Positions 10,802-18,669 of a DNA stretch of 36,916 bases are shown here, piece by piece. A program made the translations under genes and the position numbers. The notes beneath the pieces were generated by a model, which worked only from the letters and a program-made list of their open reading frames with translations, was not told the DNA's origin and made no database searches. The stretch spans positions 1 through 36,916 of the forward strand of contig DVKD01000030.1 in the NCBI GenBank assembly GCA_018716285.1. The letters run 5' to 3'. This stretch comes from Candidatus Merdivicinus faecavium (GTDB lineage: Bacteria > Bacillota > Clostridia > Oscillospirales > Ruminococcaceae). Each line of letters starts with the position of its first letter. Positions within the stretch are counted from its first letter, which is position 1.

Positions 10802-11054
10802 GCGTGACCGCGCTGCCGATGCCGCCGCGGGCGCGGTGTCCGCGCTGCCAATGCCGCCGCGGCAGCCAGCCCCGCGTCAGATTTTAAGCCCTCGCGACAG
10901 GCGCGAGGGGATCGAAGCAGGCTCCCCGCGCGCGTGACCGCGCGGGACCGCGCAGGACAATGACGCCGCGGCTGTCAGCCCCGCGTCAGATTTTAAGCCC
11001 TCGCGGCAGGCGCGAGGGGATCGAAGCAGGCTCCCCGCACGCGTGACCGCGCGG
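10802..11054. repeat. GC-rich tandem structured repeat, 109-base period
   Basis: Two 79-base cores (10867-10945 and 10976-11054) differ at only two positions and are spaced 109 bases apart. The 30-base segments before each core are related but diverged, and the tail GCGTGACCGCGC also occurs at 10802, pointing to a decayed earlier unit. Each core contains an 8-base perfect hairpin (CCCTCGCG, 5-base loop, CGCGAGGG) and a second GC hairpin around CGTGAC. The second hairpin is perfect in unit 1 and has one mismatch in unit 2. Apart from the terminator that follows, this 318-base gap between genes holds nothing else. No coding role is apparent. Confidence 0.85.
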
Positions 11055-11059
11055 ATACA

Positions 11060-11101
11060 AAAATGCCCGGGAGGGACACAAAGCCCCCTCCCGGGCATTT
11101 T
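11060..11101. terminator. Bidirectional rho-independent terminator
   Basis: A perfect 16-base stem (AAAATGCCCGGGAGGG paired with its complement) surrounds a short loop and ends in A/T tracts on both sides. It sits between the convergent ABC operon (stop 10800) and the minus-strand operon ending at 11119, so it probably terminates both. Confidence 0.92.
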
Positions 11102-11118
11102 CTGCATCTTACGGAAGG

Positions 11119-11496
11119 CTATCTCCCGTCAAAATAGCTGCCGCACTGCCCCCAAAGGAGGCGGCCGAGCTTTTTCTCGTCCAGCGTTTCCTCCCGGCGG
11201 AGGACCGGCTGCCCCCGGATGCAGGCCCCGGCAAAATAGACCGCGCCGCAGCTCCGGCACCGCAGGTAGTGGCAGACGGTGAAATGCCGCTCCGCGCGCA
11301 GCACCGCATCGACCTCCCCAAGCGGGCAGTCCCCCGCGAGCAGCTCCAGGGCGCCGCTTTCCGTAAGCTCCGACGCGGCCCGGATGACCGCGTCATATTG
11401 GCTGTACGGCCTGTCGTACAGCCCCTCCATCAGCCGGGCGAGCGGCGCGCAGGCAAAGCAGCGCGCCTGTCCGTTTCTTTCTATTCTCTCATCCAT
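11119..11496 (-). CDS. Small CxxC protein of unknown function
   Basis: I do not recognise this 125-residue protein. It has two cysteine pairs, CFAC (13-16) and CRSCG (about 79-83), plus further Cys/His residues (VCHYLRC). This fits a small zinc-ribbon or metal-binding module with a helical middle. It is the last gene of the carbohydrate operon, starting 3 bases after the stop of the barrel-like gene and without a clear ribosome binding site, which suggests translational coupling. It could be a redox or metal partner of the upstream enzymes, but nothing in the sequence proves that. Confidence 0.78.
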   Translation of the reverse strand: MDERIERNGQARCFACAPLARLMEGLYDRPYSQYDAVIRAASELTESGALELLAGDCPLGEVDAVLRAERHFTVCHYLRCRSCGAVYFAGACIRGQPVLRREETLDEKKLGRLLWGQCGSYFDGR

Positions 11497-11499
11497 CGG

Positions 11500-12357
11500 T
11501 TATTTCGCGCCGAAGGCGGCCTGATTCTGGTTGGGGCTGCTGCGCACCCCGACATTTGGGGCGCGGCGTTCCAGGGCGGCGAGGGAGATCTCGACGTCCT
11601 CGGCGGCCTCCCGTTCGTTGAAGCAGCCGACCGTCACCATGTCGCAGTCGCGGATGGTCGCCCAGGAGAAATTGAGGCCGACAAAGGGGGTGCAGCGGCC
11701 CGCAGCCATCGGCTTGATGGTCATGACCGGCTTTTTGGCCGCGCGGATGATCTGGTTGACCGTCTCGATCTCCACCTGCATCAAGAAGCCCATGCAGTTG
11801 TAGATCTGGATGTAGGTCTCGACGTCATAGCCCTGCTCGTCGCTGTAAACCACGAGCTCCGGCATGTGGGCGGACAGCCCGGGGATGAGGCCGGCGTCCC
11901 GGATCATTTTGGTGTAATCGTCCAGACGGGTGATCTCATGCTTATTTTTGTTGACCAGCTGCTCGGCGCTCGAGTGGTGGAGGAGGCAGAACTGCGCGCC
12001 CATCTCCCGGCTGCGGCGAATAGCGGCTTCCGCCTCGCGGCGGGCGTTCGGGTTGTCGTCGACGTTGATCATGGGGGTGTCGATGAGGATCATCCCGCGG
12101 CCGTGCTTCTGCTCAGCGCGGCGGACGGCCTCCAAAATGGCGGGCGTCTGGCCGAAGGGGGCCATCATGGTGTCGACGCCGTGGGAGAGGAAGACGTCGA
12201 GCATCGGCTCAATGCTTTCGGGAGCGGCGTGGCGCTCCTTGATCATCGCATCCGCGGAGGGGGTGCGGTGGCTCCAGCCGGCGAGCCAGTTGGTGCCGAT
12301 AATCATGCGGGAAAGGGAGAGGCCTCCTACAACGGTTCTGGGAAACTGGGAATTCAT
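11500..12357 (-). CDS. Predicted TIM-barrel protein, possibly aldo/keto-reductase-like
   Basis: This 285-residue protein alternates hydrophobic strands and helices in a way that fits a (beta/alpha)8 barrel. Landmarks are GLSLSRMIIGTNWLAGW near the N-terminus, GMILIDTPMINVDD, and a late KPVMTIKPMAAGR strand followed by a CDMVTVGC segment. The late KPM(A)AGR-like strand recalls aldo/keto-reductase-type barrels, but I do not see a full catalytic tetrad, so the family call is tentative. Start ATG 12357 follows GGAGGTTTGTACC. It is encoded downstream of two Gfo/Idh/MocA oxidoreductases and a ThuA-like protein, suggesting a role in the same sugar pathway. Confidence 0.75.
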   Translation of the reverse strand: MNSQFPRTVVGGLSLSRMIIGTNWLAGWSHRTPSADAMIKERHAAPESIEPMLDVFLSHGVDTMMAPFGQTPAILEAVRRAEQKHGRGMILIDTPMINVDDNPNARREAEAAIRRSREMGAQFCLLHHSSAEQLVNKNKHEITRLDDYTKMIRDAGLIPGLSAHMPELVVYSDEQGYDVETYIQIYNCMGFLMQVEIETVNQIIRAAKKPVMTIKPMAAGRCTPFVGLNFSWATIRDCDMVTVGCFNEREAAEDVEISLAALERRAPNVGVRSSPNQNQAAFGAK

Positions 12358-12387
12358 GGTACAAACCTCCTTTACGGAAATGACAGA

Positions 12388-12416
12388 AAGGATAGGAGCA
12401 GACCGCTCCTATCCTT
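12388..12416 (-). terminator. Intra-operon hairpin between oxidoreductase and barrel gene
   Basis: A perfect 12-base stem (AAGGATAGGAGC with its complement, 5-base loop) lies between the stop at 12435 and the start at 12357. On the minus strand it is followed by TTTCTG, a weak U-tract. It may be a partial terminator that lowers expression of the last two genes, or an mRNA-processing or stability element. Confidence 0.65.
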
Positions 12417-12434
12417 CTTGAATTGATATGGGGG

Positions 12435-13559
12435 TTACAGGGCCGCGCCCTCCTCGAGGACGCCGTGAATGGGGCCGCGCTTCAGAGCGGGCTTGCGGTC
12501 ATAGTGGGTCTCCATCCGGTAAGCCGCGTGGGAATCATTGCTCTTTTCGAAGGAAGTGAGGACCTCAAGGACATGGTAGGTCTGCTCCCAGGAGGCGCGG
12601 AAGGGGCTGCCGGTGCGCAGGGCGCAGGCCATGTCGGCGAGACCGATGCCGCGGCTGTTCTCGCGGTAATCAAAGGTGAGGGGCATTTCCTTCCACTCGC
12701 CGTCCTCGGGGCGGAGGACCATGATCGGGCCGTCGAAGCAGTTGGGATCGGGGACCATCATGGTGCCCTCGGTGCCGTAGACCTCAAACCGGGCCTGGCT
12801 CTTATAATGGACGTCAAAGGTGGTGAAGATGGTGCCGACCGCGCCGGAATCAAACTCCAGGATGCCGGTCAGATGGGTCGGGGACTCGACGTCGATGATC
12901 TCGCCGCAGTGCGGCTCGCTGGTGATGACCCGCTTCGGGAAGAAGCTGCGGGTGACGCCGGAGACCGACTGGATGCCGCCGAGCAGGTTGACTAAGGCGG
13001 TGACGTAGTAGGGGCCCATATCCATCATGGGGCCGCCGCCGCGCTTGTAGTAGAATTCGGGATCGGGGTGCCAGGTCTCGTGGCCGTGGCAGATCATAAA
13101 GCAGGCCGCGCCGATGGGCTTGCCGATGACGCCGCGGTCGATGAGCTCGCGGCAGCTCTGGATGCCCGCGCCGAGGAAGGTGTCGGGCGCGCCGCCGAGC
13201 ATGAGGCCCTTCTCTTTGGCAAGGGCGACGAGGGCTTTGCCCTCCTCAAAGTCCGCGCCGAGCGGCTTTTCGGAATAGACATGCTTGCCTGCCTCGAGGG
13301 CGGCTTTGGAGACGTCGAAGTGCTGGTAGGGGCGGGTGAGGTTCAGGACCACCTCGACCTCCGGGTCGGCAAAGGCGTCGTACATCGTCTCATAGAGCTT
13401 GGGGACGTTGTAGGCGGCCTGCGCCTTTTCCGCCCGCTCGCGGATGAGGTCGCAGACGCCGACCAGCTCGAGTTCCTTGAAAACGTTGGTGATATTCTGC
13501 AGATAGATGCCGCTGATCGAGCCGCAGCCGATCATGGCGACCTTGACAGGTTTGAACAT
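12435..13559 (-). CDS. Gfo/Idh/MocA-family oxidoreductase (1)
   Basis: This 374-residue NAD(P)-dependent sugar or cyclitol dehydrogenase has the N-terminal Rossmann fold with GCGSISG (11-17) and the family EKP motif (SEKPLG, Glu97-Lys98-Pro99), followed by the alpha/beta C-terminal domain. In the DMGPYYVTAL segment the position usually held by the second-domain histidine is tyrosine, as in a recognised branch of the family, so the exact chemistry may differ from inositol dehydrogenase. Start ATG 13559 follows GGAGGAATGCCCC. It is one of two such enzymes in the operon. Confidence 0.93.
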   Translation of the reverse strand: MFKPVKVAMIGCGSISGIYLQNITNVFKELELVGVCDLIRERAEKAQAAYNVPKLYETMYDAFADPEVEVVLNLTRPYQHFDVSKAALEAGKHVYSEKPLGADFEEGKALVALAKEKGLMLGGAPDTFLGAGIQSCRELIDRGVIGKPIGAACFMICHGHETWHPDPEFYYKRGGGPMMDMGPYYVTALVNLLGGIQSVSGVTRSFFPKRVITSEPHCGEIIDVESPTHLTGILEFDSGAVGTIFTTFDVHYKSQARFEVYGTEGTMMVPDPNCFDGPIMVLRPEDGEWKEMPLTFDYRENSRGIGLADMACALRTGSPFRASWEQTYHVLEVLTSFEKSNDSHAAYRMETHYDRKPALKRGPIHGVLEEGAAL

Positions 13560-13604
13560 GGGGCATTCCTCCTACTGTTTCATTGTGAAAGAGGGGAAGA
13601 AAGG

Positions 13605-13739
13605 CTAGTTCCGGGTGTGGGTATAGATGATCCAGCAGATGACAGCCGTCAAAACGACGATGCCGATGAGCACCCAGATTTCCCAGGGAAGCTCCCGCAG
13701 CAAATCCAGGCTGACCTTCACATTCCGCAGATTCCGCAC
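13605..13739 (-). CDS. 44-residue single-pass membrane peptide
   Basis: A short gene lies in the gap between the ThuA-like and oxidoreductase genes. Translation from GTG 13739 gives 44 residues: a basic N-terminus (VRNLRNVKV), a Leu/Glu stretch, one hydrophobic helix (about 20-39, IWVLIGIVVLTAVICWIIY) and a short polar tail ending HTRN. An excellent AAGGAGG lies seven bases before the GTG. No other gene fits the gap. I do not recognise a family. It could anchor or regulate the neighbouring soluble enzymes or an unseen transporter. The ribosome binding site and the coherent transmembrane helix are the main evidence that it is real. Confidence 0.72.
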   Translation of the reverse strand: MRNLRNVKVSLDLLRELPWEIWVLIGIVVLTAVICWIIYTHTRN

Positions 13740-13762
13740 CGGGCGCCCTCCTTCCCGGGATT

Positions 13763-14491
13763 TTAGTACATTTTCGCCTGGTTTTCAAACCGCGTGGTGG
13801 TCAGGCCGTGCTCTTCGGCGTAAGCCTTGCCCTCGGCGGCCCAGAGCATGCCGCGCTCCATCAGGATCTCGGCGTTCGGGGATTTGTCGAAGACGTCGTC
13901 ATGATGCCCGAGCGAGGTGTAGAAGACCCGCCCGTTGCCCCAGAACTTGGTCCAGGCGACCGGCATGTCCACGGGCTTATTGGAGATGTGGTAGTATGAG
14001 ACGATGGGGAACCGGGTGGTGGCCAGCACCTCGACGGCAGGGTCGATGTGGAGGTAGTAATGCTCGCTGCAGACCGGGAAGTCCTCCAGGCCCTCTACGA
14101 TGGGGCTGGAGCCGTGGCAGATGTTGACCATGTATTCGATGCCGTCTCCGCCCGGATGGGAGACCCACTGGCCGCCGGTCATGAACTGCCACTCGGTATC
14201 CTGCCGGAAGGCGTCGCACATGCCGCCGTGGCAGCCTGCAAGCCCGACGCCTGCGCCGACCGCTTTGGCGATATTCTGGACGTACTCATGCGGAATATCG
14301 CCCATCGTCCAGCAGGCGACGATGAGGTCGAGCCCCATCAGCTTGTCGAGGTCCCCGAGCGGCTCCTGGGTGTCGGTGATCTCGACGGTGTAGCCGTGTT
14401 TCTCCATCAGGCGGGCGAAACGCTTGCTGGTGAGCTTGGGCTCGTGGCCGTCCCAGCCGCCTTCGAAAATCAATACCTTCTTTTCAGACAT
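13763..14491 (-). CDS. ThuA-like domain protein
   Basis: This 242-residue protein belongs to the ThuA/trehalose-utilisation family, a glutamine-amidotransferase-like fold. Visible landmarks are the N-terminal KKVLIFEGGWDGHEP, a strand LIVACWTMGDI, the GVGLAGCHGGMCD turn in the place of the nucleophile elbow, QFMTGGQWVSHPGG, and the C-terminal GRVFYTSLGHHDDVF that is diagnostic of the family. ThuA proteins act with Gfo/Idh/MocA dehydrogenases (ThuB) in keto-sugar catabolism in Rhizobiaceae. Two such dehydrogenases flank it here. Start ATG 14491 follows AAGGAGGG. Confidence 0.9.
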   Translation of the reverse strand: MSEKKVLIFEGGWDGHEPKLTSKRFARLMEKHGYTVEITDTQEPLGDLDKLMGLDLIVACWTMGDIPHEYVQNIAKAVGAGVGLAGCHGGMCDAFRQDTEWQFMTGGQWVSHPGGDGIEYMVNICHGSSPIVEGLEDFPVCSEHYYLHIDPAVEVLATTRFPIVSYYHISNKPVDMPVAWTKFWGNGRVFYTSLGHHDDVFDKSPNAEILMERGMLWAAEGKAYAEEHGLTTTRFENQAKMY

Positions 14492-14530
14492 GGAAAACCC
14501 TCCTTAAACATGCTGTCCAATATGAGATTG

Positions 14531-15601
14531 TCAGATACGGCAGGCAAAGCCGGTGCCTTCCTCTTCCGATTTGAAGAGCAGGTCGATGACCTTCATGACA
14601 CGCAGCGCCTGTTCCGGCTTGACGATGAGCTCCGCTTCGCCGTCCAGCACCGCCAGGATATTCTTGTAGTAATCGGTCCAGTCGGTCTGCACCTCCGGCA
14701 GAGGCAGCTCTTTGAGGGAGGTCTTGGGCCGGGGCGCCATCGTGCGGGTCGGGCCGGCCTCGGTGTAGACGATTTCGTCGTCCCAGGCCATCTCGGCGTC
14801 GGTGTTCAGCTGCACCATCTTGCCCTTGCAGCTCCAGTCCTCTACCACAGCGGTGCCGTCAAGGCAGGAGACCCGCCAGCGGGGCAGCTCATAGAAGCAG
14901 TTGGTCACCATTTCGCAGGTGGCGGAGACGCCGTTTTCAAACCGCAGGAACACCTTGATGTTGTCGTCCACATCGCTGCCGAACACCTTTTGCAGATGCG
15001 CGCAGACGGAGACGACGGGGGAGTCGATCATGTTCATCATCTGGTCGATGAGGTGGACGCCCCAGTCTAAGAGCATCCCGCCGCCGTTGACTTTGTGGTT
15101 GCGCCAGCCGAACATGGAGCCGCGGGAGCCCTGCACCCGGCTTTCAATGAAGTAGGGCTTGCCGATGACGCCGCTGTCCAGGATTTCCTTGACGATGCGG
15201 TAGTCCTTGTCCCACCGGCGGTTCTGATGGATGGAAAAGAGCTTGCCCGTCTCCCTGGCAACCGCCATGATCTCCTCCAGCTCCGCCGCGTTCATGGTGA
15301 CCGGCTTTTCGCAGATGACGTTTTTGCCGGCCCGCAGGCACTGGATGGAGAGGTCCTTGTGGAAGTTGTTGGGAACGGCGATGGTGACAAGGTCGACCTC
15401 TTTATCCGCCAGCAGCTCTTCCAGAGTGGAATAGGCGTAAAGCCCCTTCTCCTCAGCCGCCTTGCGCGCCTCGGGGCGGATATCGTAAGCGCCTTTGGTG
15501 CGGATTTCAGGCAGTCGGTCTTTGATATTCTGGTAGTGCCAGCCGCCCATGCCGCCGAATCCGATCAAAGCCCATGTATGCTCCACACATGTATGTTTCA
15601 T
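14531..15601 (-). CDS. Gfo/Idh/MocA-family oxidoreductase (2)
   Basis: This 356-residue dehydrogenase is the first gene of the operon. It has GFGGMGG (14-20) for the dinucleotide, ICEKPVTMN around Glu98-Lys99-Pro100, and DWGVHLIDQM, in which the Asp and His of the active site are kept, unlike the downstream paralog. The start is ATG 15601 with AGGAGG seven bases upstream. A much longer open frame extends upstream but runs through the promoter, so I reject it. The first residues (MKHTCVEHTW) are unusually polar before the Rossmann strand. Confidence 0.93.
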   Translation of the reverse strand: MKHTCVEHTWALIGFGGMGGWHYQNIKDRLPEIRTKGAYDIRPEARKAAEEKGLYAYSTLEELLADKEVDLVTIAVPNNFHKDLSIQCLRAGKNVICEKPVTMNAAELEEIMAVARETGKLFSIHQNRRWDKDYRIVKEILDSGVIGKPYFIESRVQGSRGSMFGWRNHKVNGGGMLLDWGVHLIDQMMNMIDSPVVSVCAHLQKVFGSDVDDNIKVFLRFENGVSATCEMVTNCFYELPRWRVSCLDGTAVVEDWSCKGKMVQLNTDAEMAWDDEIVYTEAGPTRTMAPRPKTSLKELPLPEVQTDWTDYYKNILAVLDGEAELIVKPEQALRVMKVIDLLFKSEEEGTGFACRI

Positions 15602-15634
15602 AAAAAAGCCTCCTGAGGGTCTGATTTTACTGTC

Positions 15635-15663
15635 ATTATAGCATGCCGGCACAAAAATTCCAA
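15635..15663 (-). promoter_or_regulatory. Sigma-A promoter of the ThuA/oxidoreductase operon
   Basis: On the minus strand a perfect TATAAT (15640-15635) is 17 bases from TTGGAA (15663-15658). It lies 34 bases upstream of the first ATG of the operon. The 15602-15872 region is shared with the divergent hydantoinase gene, so one regulator could act on both; I see no clear shared operator. Confidence 0.8.
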
Positions 15664-15780
15664 GACATTTCCGCAAAAAAATCAGACAATTTTTGCGTCT
15701 CCTCCCCTTGTCCCGGCAATATCCAAAAATCCTCAAAAAAAATCGAAATTTTGTGATAGCGGCGGACGGAAATACAAGGG

Positions 15781-15786
15781 TATAAT
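15781..15786 (+). promoter_or_regulatory. Possible -10 box of the hydantoinase-like gene
   Basis: A perfect TATAAT follows GGG about 87 bases before the ATG at 15873. The -35 position holds only a poor match (AGCGGC), so if this promoter is real it probably needs an activator. Confidence 0.45.
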
Positions 15787-15872
15787 GGAGGATGCAGGCG
15801 GGAACCGTCCCGGATTTCCGCACTTTTTCGCAGCCATTCCGCAGATACAGATATTACAGGAGGATCCAATAT

Positions 15873-17894
15873 ATGAAACTCGTTTTGGGAATCGACACCG
15901 GCGGCACCTACACCGACGCCGTTTTGCTCGACGCCGGAACCGGCGCCGTCGTCGCCTCGGGCAAGGCCCGGACCACCAGGGACGACCTTTCCCGCGGCAT
16001 CAGCGACGTCATGGACAGCCTGCCCGCCGGCCTGCTGCCGCAGGTCGGGTCGCTCGCCCTCTCCACCACTTTGGCGACCAACGCCTGCGTCGAGGACAAG
16101 GGCGGCCGCGCAAAGCTCATCCTCATCGGGGCGGAGCAGGACGCCGTCGCCGAAAGCGGCCCGAAGTACGGCCTCCCGCCCGCCGATGAAATCTTCTTTG
16201 TCGACGCCGCCATCAGCTTTGACGGCACCGTCACCCGGGAGCCGGACTGGGACCGCTTTCTCGAGGAAATCCCGCCTTTCTTAGAGGGGGCGGACTCCCT
16301 CGCCGTCGTCTCCTTCCAGGGGATCCGCAATCCGACCCTCGAGCAGAAGGCGAAATCCCTGCTGATGGAGAAGTTCGGCCTCTTCACCGTCTGCGGCCAT
16401 GAGCTTTTCTGGAGCTTAAACTACATCAAGCGCGGAGCGAGCACCCTCTTAAATGCGCGGCTCGTCCCGGTCATCACCGATTTTCTCGCGGCTGTCCGCC
16501 GCAATATGGCGGCGCGCGGCATGAACGCCCCCATCGTCATCGTCCGCAGCGACGGCACCCTCATGTCGGAGGAGTTCGCCCTCGAGCGCCCGGTTGAGAC
16601 CATCCTCTGCGGACCGGCGGCCAGCGTGATGGGCGGGATGACCCTGTCCGGGGAGAAAAACTGCGTCGTCGCCGACATGGGCGGCACCACAACCGACATC
16701 GCGCTGGTCCGGGACGGCGTCCCGGTCCGGGGGGACGGCGGCGTCGCCATCGGCCGGTGGGACACCTTCGTCGACTCGGTCTACATCCACACCATCGGCC
16801 TGGGCGGCGACAGCTGGGTGCGGCTCGCAAAGCCCGGCGAGACGCCGGACGGAATCACCGTCGGCCCGCAGCGGGTCCTTCCCCTCTGCGCGGCGGCGAC
16901 CCAGTGGCCCTCCGTCCGGGAGGAGCTGGCGGCCCTCGCCGCCGAAATGCCGGAAACAACCCATCCGCTGCACGAATTCTTCTGCCTGGTCAAGGATATT
17001 GCGGAAGACCCGCTCTACTCGGAGCAGGAACGCGCAATCTGCCGCGCCCTCCGGGGCGGCGCGCTGCGGATCGACCGGCTCGCGGCGGCCGCCGGAGCGG
17101 ACCTCTACACCCTGAACACCAGGCGGCTGGAAAGCGAGGGGCTCATCCTCCGGTGCAGCTTCACCCCGACCGACGCGATGCACATCCGCGGGGATTTTGA
17201 GCGCTTCGACGCCGGGGCGTCCCGCTATGCCGCCCAGTTCCTCGCAAACCGCCTGAGCATTTCGCCGGAGGAATTCTGCGGCCGTGTCTTCAACCGGGTC
17301 AAAAAGGAGCTCTACATCCACATTGTCAAGGCGCTGCTTGAAAACGCCGACCCCCTCTTCCGCAAGGAAGGCGGCCCGGCCCTCGAGCGGCTCATCGAGG
17401 CGGGCTGGGACAACCGGAACCGCCCGAATCCGCTCATTCATTTCGCCGGCAAGACCCAGCTTACCTTAGTCGGCATCGGCGCGTCCACCCATCTCTTCCT
17501 CGGCGAGGTCGCCGAGGCGCTCGGCGCAAAATGCGTCATCCCGGAGAACGCCGCCGTCGCCAACGCCCTGGGGGCCGTTTCCGGGCGGGTGTCTGCGACC
17601 GTCTCGGCAGAGGTCATCATGGCCGGGCAGAACGAGGACGACGGCTACTTTGTCTGCACGCCGCGCCAGCGCATCTTCTCCTCCGGCTATGAGGAGGCGA
17701 TCGAAACTGCCCTCCGCGCCGTCCGGGAGGAAGCGCGGGAGGAGGCCGTCCGCCGCGGCGCGCGCGGCGAGATCCTGGTGACCGCTGAAGCAGTCCCGAT
17801 TACCGCCACTGTCGGCCAGGAGGCCATCAATTCCCATGAACTCTGCCTTTCGACCCGCGTCACCGCAACGGCGAGCGGCAGCGCCGGATTTTAG
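15873..17894 (+). CDS. Hydantoinase/oxoprolinase family protein (HyuA-type)
   Basis: This 673-residue protein has the hydantoinase-A/oxoprolinase architecture. The N-terminal actin-like ATP-binding half begins GIDTGGTYTDAVLL (6-19). It continues with an IVRSDGTLMS segment, CGPAASVMGG, and a second phosphate loop VADMGGTTTDIALV. Family members cleave lactam rings or carboxylate substrates with ATP. The usual HyuB partner is not next to it, so it either acts alone, as in a known single-subunit subset, or has a distant partner. Start ATG 15873 follows ACAGGAGG; the frame is open upstream but crosses the -10 box. Confidence 0.9.
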   Translation: MKLVLGIDTGGTYTDAVLLDAGTGAVVASGKARTTRDDLSRGISDVMDSLPAGLLPQVGSLALSTTLATNACVEDKGGRAKLILIGAEQDAVAESGPKYGLPPADEIFFVDAAISFDGTVTREPDWDRFLEEIPPFLEGADSLAVVSFQGIRNPTLEQKAKSLLMEKFGLFTVCGHELFWSLNYIKRGASTLLNARLVPVITDFLAAVRRNMAARGMNAPIVIVRSDGTLMSEEFALERPVETILCGPAASVMGGMTLSGEKNCVVADMGGTTTDIALVRDGVPVRGDGGVAIGRWDTFVDSVYIHTIGLGGDSWVRLAKPGETPDGITVGPQRVLPLCAAATQWPSVREELAALAAEMPETTHPLHEFFCLVKDIAEDPLYSEQERAICRALRGGALRIDRLAAAAGADLYTLNTRRLESEGLILRCSFTPTDAMHIRGDFERFDAGASRYAAQFLANRLSISPEEFCGRVFNRVKKELYIHIVKALLENADPLFRKEGGPALERLIEAGWDNRNRPNPLIHFAGKTQLTLVGIGASTHLFLGEVAEALGAKCVIPENAAVANALGAVSGRVSATVSAEVIMAGQNEDDGYFVCTPRQRIFSSGYEEAIETALRAVREEAREEAVRRGARGEILVTAEAVPITATVGQEAINSHELCLSTRVTATASGSAGF

Positions 17895-17905
17895 GAGGAG
17901 ATATA

Positions 17906-18613
17906 ATGCTGCTGAAAGTCATGACCTACAACATCCAGTCCGGCAGAAATCTCGCCGGGGACCGTTCCGTCGGCCACGCCCTCTCCGCCATCCGGGCGGA
18001 GATGCCGGATATCCTGACCTTAAACGAGGTCCAGCACTGCACCGAGGCATCGGAGGGCCGCTGCCAGGCAGCCGGCATCGCCGCGGCGCTCGGGTACGGG
18101 CACCGCTTTGCCCGGGCAATCGATTTGTGGGGCGGGGAGTACGGCATTGCGCTGCTCAGCCGCTTCCCCATCCTGTCGGCGGAGGTCTTTCCGGTACCGG
18201 AGCTCGAACCCGCCCTCCGCGACGGCTGGTATGAGCCGCGGGTCCATCTGCGGTGCAGGCTTGAGATCGAAGGGCGCGCCCTGACCGTTTTAAGCACCCA
18301 CTACGGCCTCTCGGACGGGGAGATCCGGCTGGCCGTCGCCGAGAGCTGCCGCCTGGCTGAGGGGAACGAGCCGCTTCTGCTGATGGGCGACCTGAACGCC
18401 GAGCCGGACAGCCCGCTCCTCGCCCCGCTGATGGAGGCCTTTGCGGACACCGCCCCGGCGGACGGCGCGCTGCTCCTCACCTACCCCTCCGACACACCGG
18501 AAAAGAAGATCGACTACATCTTCACCCGCGGGGATTTCGCGGTGCGGCGCGTGTGGGTCCCCGCGACCACCGATTCCGACCACCGGCCCTACTGCGCAGA
18601 GCTGGAGTTTTAA
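17906..18613 (+). CDS. Endonuclease/exonuclease/phosphatase (EEP) family hydrolase
   Basis: This 235-residue metal-dependent hydrolase shows the EEP core: MTYNIQSG at the N-terminus (metal Asn), LNEVQ (metal Glu near 39), GDLNAEPDSP (catalytic Asp-x-Asn), a KIDYIFT strand and the terminal DSDHRP with the catalytic Asp-His. The compact size and lack of a DNA-binding extension favour a phosphodiesterase or phosphatase over a repair nuclease. No signal peptide is seen. It begins 11 bases after the hydantoinase-like gene, with AGGAGG right after that stop, and probably shares its transcript. Confidence 0.92.
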   Translation: MLLKVMTYNIQSGRNLAGDRSVGHALSAIRAEMPDILTLNEVQHCTEASEGRCQAAGIAAALGYGHRFARAIDLWGGEYGIALLSRFPILSAEVFPVPELEPALRDGWYEPRVHLRCRLEIEGRALTVLSTHYGLSDGEIRLAVAESCRLAEGNEPLLLMGDLNAEPDSPLLAPLMEAFADTAPADGALLLTYPSDTPEKKIDYIFTRGDFAVRRVWVPATTDSDHRPYCAELEF

Positions 18614-18636
18614 AGCCGCACTCCTCAACAGATCAA

Positions 18637-18666
18637 AACGGACGGCCCAGAGCCGTCCGTTTTTTT
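18637..18666 (+). terminator. Rho-independent terminator
   Basis: A 10-base stem (AACGGACGGC with its complement, 5-base loop) is followed by seven T residues. It ends the hydantoinase/EEP transcript and sits four bases before the stop of the convergent esterase gene. Confidence 0.93.
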
Positions 18667-18669
18667 GCG

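Noticed and set aside
10867-11054. Two repeated units considered as a CRISPR array.
   Set aside because: There are only two full units of 79 bases with a related rather than unique spacer, and no cas genes are nearby.
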